Shown piece after piece: positions 16,101 through 23,922 of a stretch of DNA of 35,571 bases. Made by a program: the position numbers and the translations under genes. The notes below the pieces were generated by a model. The model was not told where the DNA came from, ran no database searches, and saw only the letters and a program-made list of their open reading frames with translations. The stretch comes from Streptomyces carpinensis. Lineage in GTDB: Bacteria > Actinomycetota > Actinomycetes > Streptomycetales > Streptomycetaceae. The DNA is taken from the NCBI RefSeq assembly GCF_002154505.1, contig NZ_MUBM01000298.1, positions 1 through 35,571 on the forward strand, written 5' to 3'. Positions within the stretch are counted from its first letter, which is position 1. Each line of letters begins with the position of its first letter.

Positions 16101-16643
16101 GCACTGGACGGTGACGACGTGCGACGGCTCGTCGGGCTGTGCGCACAGGACGCGCACCTCTTCGACAGCTCGGTGCGGGAGAACCTGCTGCTCGCGAAGA
16201 AGGACGCCACCGAGAGCGAGCTGCGTGACGCGCTCGCGCGGGCCCGTCTGCTGGACTGGGCCGAGACCCTGCCCGACGGGCTCGACACGCTCGTCGGTGA
16301 GCACGGCACACGGCTGTCCGGTGGCCAGCGGCAGCGGCTCGCCCTGGCCCGGGCGCTGCTCGCTGACTTCCCGGTCCTCGTCCTGGACGAGCCCGCCGAG
16401 CACCTGGACCTGCCGACCGCCGACGCGCTCACCGCCGATCTGCTGGCCGCCACCGAGGGGCGTACGACACTGCTCATCACCCACCGTCTGGCCGGACTGG
16501 AGGCGGTGGACGAGGTGATCGTGCTGGACGAGGGCCGTGTGGTCCAGCGAGGGCCGTACGCGGAGCTGGCGGCCCTTCCCGGACCGCTGCGGCGGATGGT
16601 CGAGCGGGAAGCGGCGACGGAACTGCTGGTGGGGGCGTGGTAG
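13131..16643 (+). CDS. cydDC: CydD-CydC fused ABC exporter for cytochrome bd assembly
   Basis: CydDC exports thiols (glutathione or cysteine in E. coli; the actinobacterial substrate is less clear) and is required to assemble cytochrome bd. Here both half-transporters are fused in 1170 residues, which is usual in Streptomyces. Each half has a six-helix membrane domain and a nucleotide-binding domain: Walker A at 369-377 (GPSGAGKST) and 958-966 (GPSGSGKTT), signatures LSAGQ at 473-477 and LSGGQ at 1062-1066, and Walker B LLLDEPTAALD and LVLDEPAEHLD. The first signature carries Ala instead of the first Gly, and the second D-loop region reads AEHLD. The ATG at 13131 is preceded by GAAGGG; the first codons (MFHVK) are written by an overlapping parS site. 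Confidence 0.95.
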   Translation: MFHVKPIDSRLLHYARATRLFLMAVVGLGALGAGLVIAQAMLIAQVVVGAFQHRMTVGELRTPLLLLVAVACGRALVSWLTELAAHRASAAVKSELRGRLLDRAAALGPGWLSGQRTGSLVALATRGVDALDDYFSRYLPQLGLAVVVPVAVLARVVTEDWVSAAIIVGTLPLVPVFMMLIGWATQSHMDRQWRLLSRLSGHFLDVVAGLPTLKVFGRAKAQAASIRRITGEYRRATMRTLRIAFLSSFALELLATLSVALVAVTIGMRLVSGEMDLYIGLVILVLAPEAYLPLRQVGAQYHAAAEGLAAAEEIFAVLETPLPESGTAAVSSGALAFESVSVRYPGRSVDAVTKVSFAVRPGETVALVGPSGAGKSTLLNVLLGFVRPTGGRVRVGSADLADLDLEQWRSLIAWVPQRPHLYAGTIAENVRLARPDADESAVRGALADAGALEFVDALPGGAETVLGEDGAGLSAGQRQRLALARAFLADRPVLLLDEPTAALDGATEAEVVEAVRRLSAARTVLLVVHRPALLGVADRVVRLDGAESSEPVRGAVVPASRPASPAEAVPEDVPVPGGAPGNEPGRRAGSVLARVRAMSGPRRGRLALALLLGSLALGSAVGLMATSGWLISRASQHPPVLYLMVAVTATRAFGIGRAVFRYAERLVSHDAVLRMLADTRVAVYRRLERLAPAGLHRLRRGDLLTRLVADVDALQDYWLRWLLPAGAALTVSVASVAFTTWLLPEAGAVLAAGLLAAGAGVPLVTGAVARRAERRLAPARGALATRVTDLLTGTAELTVAGALPARAAEARLADSALTRIASRAATATALGDGLTALVSGLTVAAAALVGAQAVVDGRLGGVAMAVVVLTPLAAFEAVLGLPLAVQYRQRVRRSAERVQEVLDAPEPVREPERPRQAPISPFPLTVRDLTARHAAQERDALAGLELTLEMGRRVAVVGPSGSGKTTLAQVLLRFLDPRAGTYTLGGVDACALDGDDVRRLVGLCAQDAHLFDSSVRENLLLAKKDATESELRDALARARLLDWAETLPDGLDTLVGEHGTRLSGGQRQRLALARALLADFPVLVLDEPAEHLDLPTADALTADLLAATEGRTTLLITHRLAGLEAVDEVIVLDEGRVVQRGPYAELAALPGPLRRMVEREAATELLVGAW
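13133..13146. promoter_or_regulatory. parS site (perfect) overlapping the start of cydDC
   Basis: GTTTCACGTGAAAC begins at the third base of the cydDC start codon and encodes FHVK. ParB bound here would cover the translation start region of the gene at the DNA level and could act as a roadblock to transcription. Confidence 0.9.
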
Positions 16644-16795
16644 AGGGTGGCTCTCGCCGGCCTCCGACTTCGCCAGGTGCCTCAGTCGCCAGGTGCTCGT
16701 CCGGCGCCCCGTCGGTTCGGCCCTCCGGCCGTCCGGTCCTCCGGCGGTTCGGTGCCTCTTGTGGTCCGTCCTCCGTCGTCCGGGGCGGCGGAGGA

Positions 16796-17719
16796 CTACG
16801 GCCGCTCCCCCAGCAGCCGCTCGATCACGACCGCGACACCGTCCTCGTTGTTGGCGGCCGTGCGGCCGGACGCCGCGGCGATCGCATCGGGATGGGCGTT
16901 GCCCATGGCGTAGGACTGGCCGGCCCAGGTGAGCATCTCGACGTCGTTCGGCATGTCGCCGAAGGCGACGACCTCCTCGTGCGAGATGCCGCGCTCGGCA
17001 CAGCACAGGGCCAGCGTGCTGGCCTTGGAGACGCCCGGACCGCTGATCTCCAGCAGGGCGCTGGGACTGGAACGAGTGATGGTGGCGCGCTCTCCGACAG
17101 CGAGGCGGGCGACGGTGAGGAAGGCGTCCGGGTCCAGCGTCGGGTGGTGGGCGAGGATCTTCAGGATCGGCTGCTCGGCGGCGGCGCCGTCCGGTGTCAG
17201 CAGCTCCTCGGCGGGAGCGAGGTCGTCCGGTACCTCCATGTGCAGCTTCGGGTAGTCCGGTTCCTGGTAGAAGCCGTACGTCTGCTCGATCGCGTAGGCC
17301 GTGCCGGGCGCCGCCTCGCGCACCAGCCGTATGGCGTCCAGCGCGTTCTCCCGGGCCAGTTCGCGGATCTTCACGAAGCGGTGCGTGCCTGGGCCGCCGT
17401 GCAGGTCGACCACGGCGGCGCCGTTGCCGCAGATCGCCAGGCCATGGCCGTGCACATGGTCGCTGACCACGTCCATCCAGCGGGCCGGGCGGCCGGTGAC
17501 GAAGAACACCTCGATACCGGCTTCCTCGGCGGCGGCGAGGGCGGCGACCGTGCGCGACGACACGGACTTGTCGTCGCGCAGCAGCGTTCCGTCGAGATCA
17601 GTGGCGATCAGCCGTGGTGGAACAGCGGGAGCACCTCCCGGCACGAGCGAGGTCGAGAGCTTGGCAGAGGGGGGCTCGGGCTGTCGCGTCGCTGAGGTCA
17701 CCGGGTCATTCTTCCGCAT
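16796..17719 (-). CDS. HAD-superfamily phosphatase, Cof type
   Basis: The product has 307 residues. HAD motif I is DLDGT with the nucleophile Asp41 and Asp43, motif II is FFVTGRP, motif III the Lys in SKAST, and motif IV GDMPNDVEM. The cap between motifs II and III is the large Cof/IIB type, so it probably dephosphorylates a sugar phosphate or flavin-like phosphate; the substrate is unknown. About 35 residues precede the domain, so an internal GTG six codons downstream with GGAAG upstream is an alternative start. It converges on cydDC across 152 bp of GC-rich DNA (16644-16795) in which I see no gene. A paralogue lies at 26342-27178. Confidence 0.88.
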   Translation of the reverse strand: MRKNDPVTSATRQPEPPSAKLSTSLVPGGAPAVPPRLIATDLDGTLLRDDKSVSSRTVAALAAAEEAGIEVFFVTGRPARWMDVVSDHVHGHGLAICGNGAAVVDLHGGPGTHRFVKIRELARENALDAIRLVREAAPGTAYAIEQTYGFYQEPDYPKLHMEVPDDLAPAEELLTPDGAAAEQPILKILAHHPTLDPDAFLTVARLAVGERATITRSSPSALLEISGPGVSKASTLALCCAERGISHEEVVAFGDMPNDVEMLTWAGQSYAMGNAHPDAIAAASGRTAANNEDGVAVVIERLLGERP

Positions 17720-17775
17720 ATGCCCGCACGGCCGTGCGACACTGCGCACATTTGAGGGCGTCGCCTCGGTCACGT

Positions 17776-18681
17776 CAGCTGGGCCGGCGCTTCCATGGCG
17801 ATCCGCTCGAACACCTTCTCGTCCGCGGCGAAGTCCGAGTCGGGGATCGGCCAGTGGATCACGATCTCGGTGAACCCGAGCTCTTGATGGCGGCCCGCGA
17901 AGTCGACGAACGCGTCGAGGGACTCCAGCGGACGTCCGCGGTCGGGCGTGAAGCCGGTCAGCAGGATCTTGTCGAGACCGGAGACGTCGCGGCCGATCGC
18001 GGCACACGCGTCGGCGAGCTTCTGGGCCTGGCCGCGAAGGGCCTGCACCGACTGCTCAGGCGTGCCGTTCTCGAACAGCTTCGGGTCGCCCGTGGTCACC
18101 CACGCCTGCCCGTACCGGGCGGCCAGCCGCAGCCCGCGCGGGCCGGTGGCGGCCACCGCGAACGGCAGCCGCGGGCGCTGGACGCAGCCGGGAACGTTGC
18201 GGGCCTCGTGCGCCGAGTAAAAATCGCCCTCGTACGACACGCCCTCCGGGCCGTCCTCGGTCAGCAGCCGGTCGAGCAGCGGTACGAATTCGGCGAAGCG
18301 ATCGGCGCGCTCACGCGGGGTCCAGGGCTCCTGCCCGAGCACCGTGGCGTCGAAGCCGGTGCCGCCCGCGCCGATGCCGAGTGTGACCCGGCCGCCGGAG
18401 ATGTCGTCGAGCGAGATCAATTCCTTGGCGAGAGTGACCGGGTGCCGGAAGTTGGGAGAGGTGACCAGGGTCCCCAGGCGGAGCCGTTCGGTCGCGGTCG
18501 CGGCGGCGGTCAGCGTCGGCACCGCACCGAACCACGGACCGTCCCGGAAGCTGCGCCACGACAGGTGGTCGTAGGTGTAGGCGGTGTGGAAGCCCAACTG
18601 CTCGGCACGCGCCCATGCCGAACGGCCGCCCTCGTGCCAGCGGCGGTAGGGAAGGATCACGGTGCTCAGGCGCAGAGTCAT
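17776..18681 (-). CDS. LLM-class F420-dependent oxidoreductase
   Basis: The product has about 301 residues and matches the luciferase-like monooxygenase fold used by F420-dependent enzymes. Recognisable stretches are LSTVILPYRRW near the start, TAYTYDHLSWR, LGTLVTSPNFRHPVTLAKEL, GRVTLGIGAGGTGFDA and the C-terminal EIVIHWPIP. The substrate is not predictable. The ATG at 18681 sits directly after GGGGGC. A frame extension upstream to 18714 would run through the parS site and is unlikely. The stop codon lies close to the HAD gene (about 50 bp), on the same strand, so co-transcription is possible. The stop falls at 17770-17778; I give the end to within a few bases. Confidence 0.85.
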
Positions 18682-18707
18682 GCCCCCGAGCCTAAGCGGC
18701 CACCACT

Positions 18708-18721
18708 GTTTCACGTGAAAC
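18708..18721. promoter_or_regulatory. parS site (perfect) in a 20-bp palindrome
   Basis: GTTTCACGTGAAAC is flanked by matching bases so that 18705-18724 is one perfect 20-bp palindrome. It lies just upstream of the F420-type oxidoreductase start, between two minus-strand genes. Confidence 0.92.
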
Positions 18722-18744
18722 AGTCACCGTACTCGGTCGTTCAG

Positions 18745-19185
18745 TCACGAGTGAGGGCCGAGCATCGGGATGTGCTCCGTGTACGTCCGGTCACCGGGCA
18801 GCGGTACGACCATGCGGTAGCCGGGCGGGAAGCGCCGCCCTTCGACGTAGGCCAGGCCGTCGAGGACGGAGCGGAGAAAGGCGGGGACGTCGTCGCGGGG
18901 CAGATCGAGGAACTCGACGCCCTCGACGGTGATCAGTGCGTCGTCCTCCGGGTAGAGCCGCACGGTCATCCGGGGCAGGCCACCGAATTCGAGGAAGGCC
19001 TCGTGCGGGAGCGAGCCGTCCGGCTCGGTGGTCACGCCGATGCCCGCGGCGCTGCGACGGGAGATCTGGTCGGCACCGATGTCGTGGGTCACCTCGATCT
19101 CGCGCGCGTACTCGACGGCGATGGAGCGGCAGGCGGTGACGGCGGCCTCGGTCGTGGGGAGGTGGCGGTCCATGAGACCGATCAT
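18745..19185 (-). CDS. Conserved hypothetical protein, 146 residues
   Basis: I do not recognise a named domain. The sequence is soluble and acidic, with a mixed alpha/beta pattern; PRMTVRLYPEDDALITVEGVEFLDLP suggests beta strands and a C-terminal YRMVVPLPGDRTY stretch looks conserved. The start may be ATG 19185 or ATG 19173; neither has a strong ribosome site. It starts 11 bp after the kptA stop, so the two are probably co-transcribed. Confidence 0.7.
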   Translation of the reverse strand: MIGLMDRHLPTTEAAVTACRSIAVEYAREIEVTHDIGADQISRRSAAGIGVTTEPDGSLPHEAFLEFGGLPRMTVRLYPEDDALITVEGVEFLDLPRDDVPAFLRSVLDGLAYVEGRRFPPGYRMVVPLPGDRTYTEHIPMLGPHS

Positions 19186-19196
19186 GTCAACCCGCG

Positions 19197-19745
19197 TCAG
19201 TGGCTTGAGGGAAACCGCAGGTACCGCGGCGGTACGGCCTTCGTCAGCCAGACGCCGTTGGCGCTGACGTGGAAGACATGGCCGTCCCGGTGCATGGCGG
19301 AGGCGTCGACGGCGAGAACGACGGGGCGCCCACGACGGGCGCCGACGCGGGTCGCGGTCTCCCGGTCCGGTGAGAGATGTACGTCGTGGCGGTTCATGGG
19401 CAGCAGACCCTCGGCGTGTATCGCCTCCAGATTGCGCGCCACGGTGCCGTGGTAGAGGTACGGCGGCGGGATCGCCGCGGGCAGCCCGAGATCGACGTCG
19501 ATGGTGTGGCCCTGGCTGGCGCGGATGCGGTCGCCCTCGATCGCGAAGCGCTGTTTGTCGTTGGCGGCGACCACGTGGTCCAGTTCCTCGCGGGTGAACC
19601 GGAAACCGTGGGCGGCAGCCGCCTCGATCAGCGCGTCAATCCCCACCCAACCGCCCTCGTCCAGCGTGAGCCCGATCCTCCCGGGCTGGTGGCGGAGGTG
19701 CCGGGAGAGGTACTTCGACACCTTGACGGTGCGTCTTTCGTCCAT
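19197..19745 (-). CDS. kptA: RNA 2'-phosphotransferase KptA/Tpt1
   Basis: KptA/Tpt1 removes an internal RNA 2'-phosphate with NAD+, giving ADP-ribose 1'',2''-cyclic phosphate. In fungi and plants this completes tRNA splicing; bacteria lack that pathway, so the natural substrate here is unknown. The 182-residue length is normal. Family motifs are VSKYLSRHLRHQP (8-21), ANDKQRF (61-67), RASQGH (75-80), YHGT (98-101), RHDVHLS (119-125) and NGVWLT near the end, so all catalytic segments appear intact. The ATG at 19745 has only a weak ribosome site. A DnaA-box cluster lies just upstream. Confidence 0.93.
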   Translation of the reverse strand: MDERRTVKVSKYLSRHLRHQPGRIGLTLDEGGWVGIDALIEAAAAHGFRFTREELDHVVAANDKQRFAIEGDRIRASQGHTIDVDLGLPAAIPPPYLYHGTVARNLEAIHAEGLLPMNRHDVHLSPDRETATRVGARRGRPVVLAVDASAMHRDGHVFHVSANGVWLTKAVPPRYLRFPSSH

Positions 19746-19801
19746 GCCACCAGCGTGCGGGAGAGACGAGCGTCACGCAGGTCTTTTTCACTTCGGAGGT
19801 T

Positions 19802-19855
19802 TGATCCACAGCCAAGCAGCGTTATCCACAAGAGAATGGGCGATCCTGTGGACAA
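19802..19855. promoter_or_regulatory. Cluster of three DnaA boxes between kptA and the ephD-like gene
   Basis: TTATCCACA at 19822-19830 and TTGTCCACA on the minus strand at 19847-19855 are perfect DnaA boxes. TGATCCACA at 19802-19810 has one mismatch. All three fall within 54 bp in a noncoding gap. Confidence 0.75.
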
Positions 19856-19918
19856 CTAACCGTGGAGCGAAGGGCTTTCGCCCGATCCGACTGCTCAAGG
19901 CGGCGGTACGGCCATAAC

Positions 19919-21691
19919 TCACAATCGTGGCTGTACCCGCGCCAGCCTGCGCAGCGCCCGCGGAGTGAAACGGGACATCGCGTGGAAGAGACGCGCCTCC
20001 GGGGTCACCGGTACCACCGCCTCGTTGCGGACGACCGCGCGCAGGATCGCGTCGGCGACCTTCTCCGGCGGAAAGTTGCGCAGCCCGTACAGCCTGGCGG
20101 TGCGCTTCTGGCGGCGTTTCTCCTCCTCCGCGTCGACGCCCGCGAAGCGTGCCGTCGACGTGATGCCGGTGTTGACGAAGCCGGGACAGATCGCCGTGAC
20201 GCCGATCCCCTGCCCGGCCAGCTCCGCGCGCAGGCACTCGCTGAGCATCAGCACCGCCGCCTTGGAGGTGCTGTAGGCCGGCAGCGCCCTGGAGGGCTGG
20301 TACGCGGCCGCGGACGCGGTGTTGACGATGTGGCCGCCCTGCCCGCGCTCGGCCATCTGCCCGCCGAAGAGCCGGCAGCCGTGGATCACGCCCCACAGAT
20401 TGACGTCGAGGACCTTCTTCCAGTCCTCCACCGAGTGGTCGAAGAAGGAGCCGGACAGACCGATGCCCGCGTTGTTCACGAGGACGTCCACCACGCCGTA
20501 CTCGGCGGCGACCTTCTCCGCCAGCTTCTCCATGGCCTGCTCGTCGGAGACGTCCACGGCCTCCGCCCAGGCGGCCGGCGCGCCGAGCGGCAGGGCCAGC
20601 TCGGCGGTGCGGGCGGCGGCCTCGGCGTCCCGGTCCACGGCCACCACGCGCGCGCCGGCCTCGGCGAACGCGAACGCCGTGGCCCGCCCGATGCCGCTGC
20701 CCGCGCCGGTGACCAGGACGAGCTGCCCGGCGAAGCGGTCGGCGTACGCACCGGTGGCGGCGGGCTGCGGCAGTCCGTCCTCGTTCGCGGTCACGAACTC
20801 CGCGATCCAGGCGGCCAGCTGGTCGGGCCGGGTGCGCGGGATCCAGTGCTTGGCGGGAAGCGTGCGACGCACCAGCCGCGGAACCCACTGGTCCAGGTCG
20901 TCGTAGAGCCGCTCGGACAGGAACGCGTCCTGCACCGGGGTGATGAGCTGGACCGGGACGTGCGCGCGGGCGTCCGTCAGCGGCCTGCGCAGCCGGGACC
21001 GCACGTTGTCCCGGTACAGCCAGGCTCCGTGCGCCGCGTCCCGGGGCAGGGACGGGGTCGGATAGTCGCCGCCGGGCACCTTCTCGACGCGTCGCAGGAT
21101 CTTCGGCCAGCTCCTGCCGAGCGGACCGCGCCAGGCCAGCTCCGGCAGCACCGGCGTGTGCAGCAGGTACACGTACCAGGACTTGGCGCCCTGGCCGAGG
21201 AGCTGGCCCACCCGGCGCGGAGTGGGGCGCCTGAGGCGTGCGTTGATCCAGTGGCCGAAGTGGTCGAGCGACGGGCCGGACATGGAGGTGAAGGAGGCGA
21301 TCCGGCCCCGGGTGCGCTGGACGGTGGCGAACTCCCAGGACTGCACCGAGCCCCAGTCGTGCCCCACCAGGTGCACCGGGCGGTCGGGGCTGACGGCGTC
21401 CGCGACCGCCAGGAAGTCGTCGGTGAGCTTCTCCAGGGTGAACCCGCCCCGCAGCGGCCGCGGTGCGGTGGAGCGGCCGTGGCCCCGGACGTCGTACAGC
21501 ACGACGTGGAGTCCGCAGGGGCCGGCGAGGCGCTCGGCCACCTCGGACCAGATCTCCTTGCTGTCCGGGTAGCCGTGCACCAGGACGACCGTCGGCTGCC
21601 GCGGATCACCCAGCTCGGCCACGCACAGCTCGACCCCGCCGGTGTGCACCCGGCGTTCCCGCGCGCCCTTCAGCGGCGTCACGTGCGTCAC
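19919..21691 (-). CDS. Epoxide-hydrolase-like / short-chain dehydrogenase fusion (EphD-like)
   Basis: The product has about 590 residues and two domains. Residues about 20-290 are an alpha/beta hydrolase with VHGYPDS (oxyanion motif) and GHDWGS, where Asp is the nucleophile, as in epoxide hydrolases. Residues about 310-590 are a short-chain dehydrogenase with the cofactor motif TGAGSGIG, NNAGIG and the catalytic YSTSK. Mycobacterial EphD has the same architecture and acts on mycolic acids; Streptomyces lack mycolates, so the lipid or polyketide substrate here must differ. GTG 21691 is preceded by GGAGGAGA, better than an ATG at 21769; a GTG at 21682 is also possible. Confidence 0.9.
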   Translation of the reverse strand: MTHVTPLKGARERRVHTGGVELCVAELGDPRQPTVVLVHGYPDSKEIWSEVAERLAGPCGLHVVLYDVRGHGRSTAPRPLRGGFTLEKLTDDFLAVADAVSPDRPVHLVGHDWGSVQSWEFATVQRTRGRIASFTSMSGPSLDHFGHWINARLRRPTPRRVGQLLGQGAKSWYVYLLHTPVLPELAWRGPLGRSWPKILRRVEKVPGGDYPTPSLPRDAAHGAWLYRDNVRSRLRRPLTDARAHVPVQLITPVQDAFLSERLYDDLDQWVPRLVRRTLPAKHWIPRTRPDQLAAWIAEFVTANEDGLPQPAATGAYADRFAGQLVLVTGAGSGIGRATAFAFAEAGARVVAVDRDAEAAARTAELALPLGAPAAWAEAVDVSDEQAMEKLAEKVAAEYGVVDVLVNNAGIGLSGSFFDHSVEDWKKVLDVNLWGVIHGCRLFGGQMAERGQGGHIVNTASAAAYQPSRALPAYSTSKAAVLMLSECLRAELAGQGIGVTAICPGFVNTGITSTARFAGVDAEEEKRRQKRTARLYGLRNFPPEKVADAILRAVVRNEAVVPVTPEARLFHAMSRFTPRALRRLARVQPRL

Positions 21692-21772
21692 CTCTCCTCC
21701 GCCCAGCGCCGCGGTCGCGGCGAATCGTCGTGCTGATGGTCGTACTGCCGTATGGCACTGCGCGTGCATCGC

Positions 21773-21788
21773 GTTACGTACCAGTAAC
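21773..21788. promoter_or_regulatory. Inverted repeat upstream of the EphD-like gene
   Basis: GTTAC and GTAAC flank a 6-bp spacer, 82 bp before the GTG start. It could be an operator, but the arms are short. The rest of the 294-bp divergent gap (21692-21985) must hold promoters in both directions; TAATAC at about 21912 is a possible -10 box for the ABC operon. Confidence 0.3.
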
Positions 21789-21985
21789 CAACCCGACGTG
21801 GGCGACTGTGGCAGTTGTTAGACGGATCGTCAATAGGGTCGGACGACCTTGGGTGGACCCGGCTCCACCCGGCGTTGTGAGACCTCAGGGCATGACCCCT
21901 AGGGTTCCCGTAATACTGGAGTCGGACGCCGAAACGGCTCTGGGGTCTGACGACGTGCGTGGCGCGGGTCACTACCGTCGAAGAC

Positions 21986-22963
21986 GTGACTGTGATCGCG
22001 ACCGAAAGCCTGAGCAAGCGGTTCCCCCGGGTGACCGCGCTTGACCGGCTCTCCGTGGACGTCGGACCCGGTGTGACCGGACTCGTCGGCGCCAACGGAG
22101 CCGGCAAGTCCACACTGATCAAGATCCTGCTGGGTCTGTCCCCCGCCACGGAGGGCCGCGCCGAGGTGCTCGGCCTCGACGTCGCCACCAAGGGCGCCGC
22201 CATCCGCGAGCGCGTCGGCTACATGCCGGAACACGACTGCCTGCCGCCCGACGTCTCGGCCACCGAGTTCGTCGTCCACATGGCGCGCATGTCAGGCTTG
22301 CCGCCCGCCGCCGCGCGCGAGCGCACCGCCGACACGCTGCGCCATGTCGGACTGTACGAGGAGCGCTACCGCCCCATAGGCGGCTACTCCACCGGCATGA
22401 AGCAGCGCGTCAAGCTCGCCCAGGCCCTGGTGCACGACCCGCAGCTGGTCTTCCTCGACGAGCCGACCAACGGCCTCGACCCGGTCGGCCGCGACGAGAT
22501 GCTCGGCCTGATCCGCCGTGTCCACACCGACTTCGGCATCTCGGTCCTGGTCACCTCCCACCTGCTGGGCGAGCTGGAGCGCACCTGCGACCACGTCGTC
22601 GTCATCGACGGCGGCAAGCTCCTGCGTTCCAGCTCCACCACCGACTTCACCCAGACCACGACCACCCTCGCGATCGAGGTCACCGACAGCGACGAGCACC
22701 CCGACGGCACCCGCGCGGTGCGCGACGCGCTCCACGCGCGCGGGGTGCAGACCGAGGACGGCACCGGCCTGCCGGGCGCGGGACACGTCCTGCTGCTCAC
22801 CGCGCAGGGCGAGGAGACGTACGACCTGGTGCGGGACGTGATCGCGGACCTCGGCCTCGGCCTGGTGCGCATGGAACAGCGCCGGCACCACATCTCGGAG
22901 GTCTTCCGGGACGACGAACAGCGCGACGGACAGCGGAAGGAGGCGGTCGGCCATGGCAGTTGA
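21986..22963 (+). CDS. ABC transporter ATP-binding protein (first pair)
   Basis: The product has 325 residues. It contains Walker A GANGAGKST, signature YSTGMKQRVKLA, Walker B LVFLDEPTNGLDP and the H-loop TSHLLGEL, all intact, plus an 80-residue C-terminal extension. It energises an ABC-2 type exporter with the permease that starts inside its stop codon region. GTG 21986 (VIATESLSKRF) is preferred; an in-frame GTG at 21959 would add nine residues without a ribosome site. First of four genes running to 25564. The substrate is unknown. Confidence 0.9.
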   Translation: MTVIATESLSKRFPRVTALDRLSVDVGPGVTGLVGANGAGKSTLIKILLGLSPATEGRAEVLGLDVATKGAAIRERVGYMPEHDCLPPDVSATEFVVHMARMSGLPPAAARERTADTLRHVGLYEERYRPIGGYSTGMKQRVKLAQALVHDPQLVFLDEPTNGLDPVGRDEMLGLIRRVHTDFGISVLVTSHLLGELERTCDHVVVIDGGKLLRSSSTTDFTQTTTTLAIEVTDSDEHPDGTRAVRDALHARGVQTEDGTGLPGAGHVLLLTAQGEETYDLVRDVIADLGLGLVRMEQRRHHISEVFRDDEQRDGQRKEAVGHGS

Positions 22964-23870
22964 GCAGCCCATGCGAGCGCCCGTCACGTCGTCGGGTGAC
23001 CAGACCCGCATCCACAACATCGGCTACCGCACCTACGACGGCCCCCGCCTCGGCCGTGCCTACGCCCGCCGTTCGCTGTACTCGCAGTCCCTGCGCGGCG
23101 CCTACGGCCTCGGCCGCTCGGTGAAGTCCAAGGTGCTGCCGATGCTGCTGTTCGTGGTGATGTGCGTGCCCGCGGCCATCATGGTCGCCGTGGCGGTCGC
23201 CACCAAGGCCAAGGACCTGCCCGTCGACTACACGCGTTACGCCATCATCATGCAGGGCGTGATCAGCCTGTACGTCGCCTCACAGGCACCCCAGTCCGTC
23301 TCGCGCGACCTGCGCTTCAAGACCGTGCCGCTGTACTTCTCGCGGCCCATCGAGACGGCCGACTACGTCCGCGCCAAGTACGCGGCGCTGGCCTCGGCCA
23401 TGTTCGTCCTGACCGCCGCACCGCTGCTCGTGCTCTACGTCGGGTCGCTGCTGGCCAAGCTGGACTTCGCCGACCAGACCAAGGGATTCGCACAGGGACT
23501 CGTTTCCGTGGCACTGCTCTCACTGCTCTTCGCCGGCATCGGCCTGGTCATCGCCGCCGTCACCCCGCGCCGCGGCTTCGGCATAGCGGCCGTGATCGCC
23601 GTGCTGGTCATCTCCTACGGCGCGGTCTCCACCCTCCAGGCCATCGCGGACGCCCAGAACAACACCAGCGCGATCCCCTGGATCGGGCTGTTCTCGCCGG
23701 TCACCCTGATCGACGGCGTGCAGACCGCCTTCCTGGGCGCGACCTCCGCGGCCCCCGGCGCCGTCGGCCCCGGCACCGGACAGGGCGTCGTCTACGTCCT
23801 CGTCCTCCTGGGCCTCATCGCCGCCGCCTACGGCCTTCTGCTGCGCCGCTACAAGAAGGTGGGACTGTGA
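22953..23870 (+). CDS. ABC-2 type transporter permease (first pair)
   Basis: The 305-residue product has a cytoplasmic N-terminus containing HNIGYRTYDGPRLGR, which recurs in this permease family, and six predicted membrane helices (roughly 63-85, 95-110, 140-165, 180-205, 210-230 and 280-298). The ATG at 22953 overlaps the upstream stop by 11 bp and has GGAAGGAGG upstream, so the two genes are translationally coupled. Confidence 0.88.
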   Translation: MAVEQPMRAPVTSSGDQTRIHNIGYRTYDGPRLGRAYARRSLYSQSLRGAYGLGRSVKSKVLPMLLFVVMCVPAAIMVAVAVATKAKDLPVDYTRYAIIMQGVISLYVASQAPQSVSRDLRFKTVPLYFSRPIETADYVRAKYAALASAMFVLTAAPLLVLYVGSLLAKLDFADQTKGFAQGLVSVALLSLLFAGIGLVIAAVTPRRGFGIAAVIAVLVISYGAVSTLQAIADAQNNTSAIPWIGLFSPVTLIDGVQTAFLGATSAAPGAVGPGTGQGVVYVLVLLGLIAAAYGLLLRRYKKVGL

Positions 23871-23922
23871 CCACGCCCGGCCCGTCGCCCGCCACGACCC
23901 TTCCAAGGAATGGGCTGCGTCC

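Noticed and set aside
13485..17006. Very long minus-strand frame opposite cydDC
   Set aside because: Same antisense effect of high GC at third codon positions; low-complexity Arg/Gly/Gln translation.
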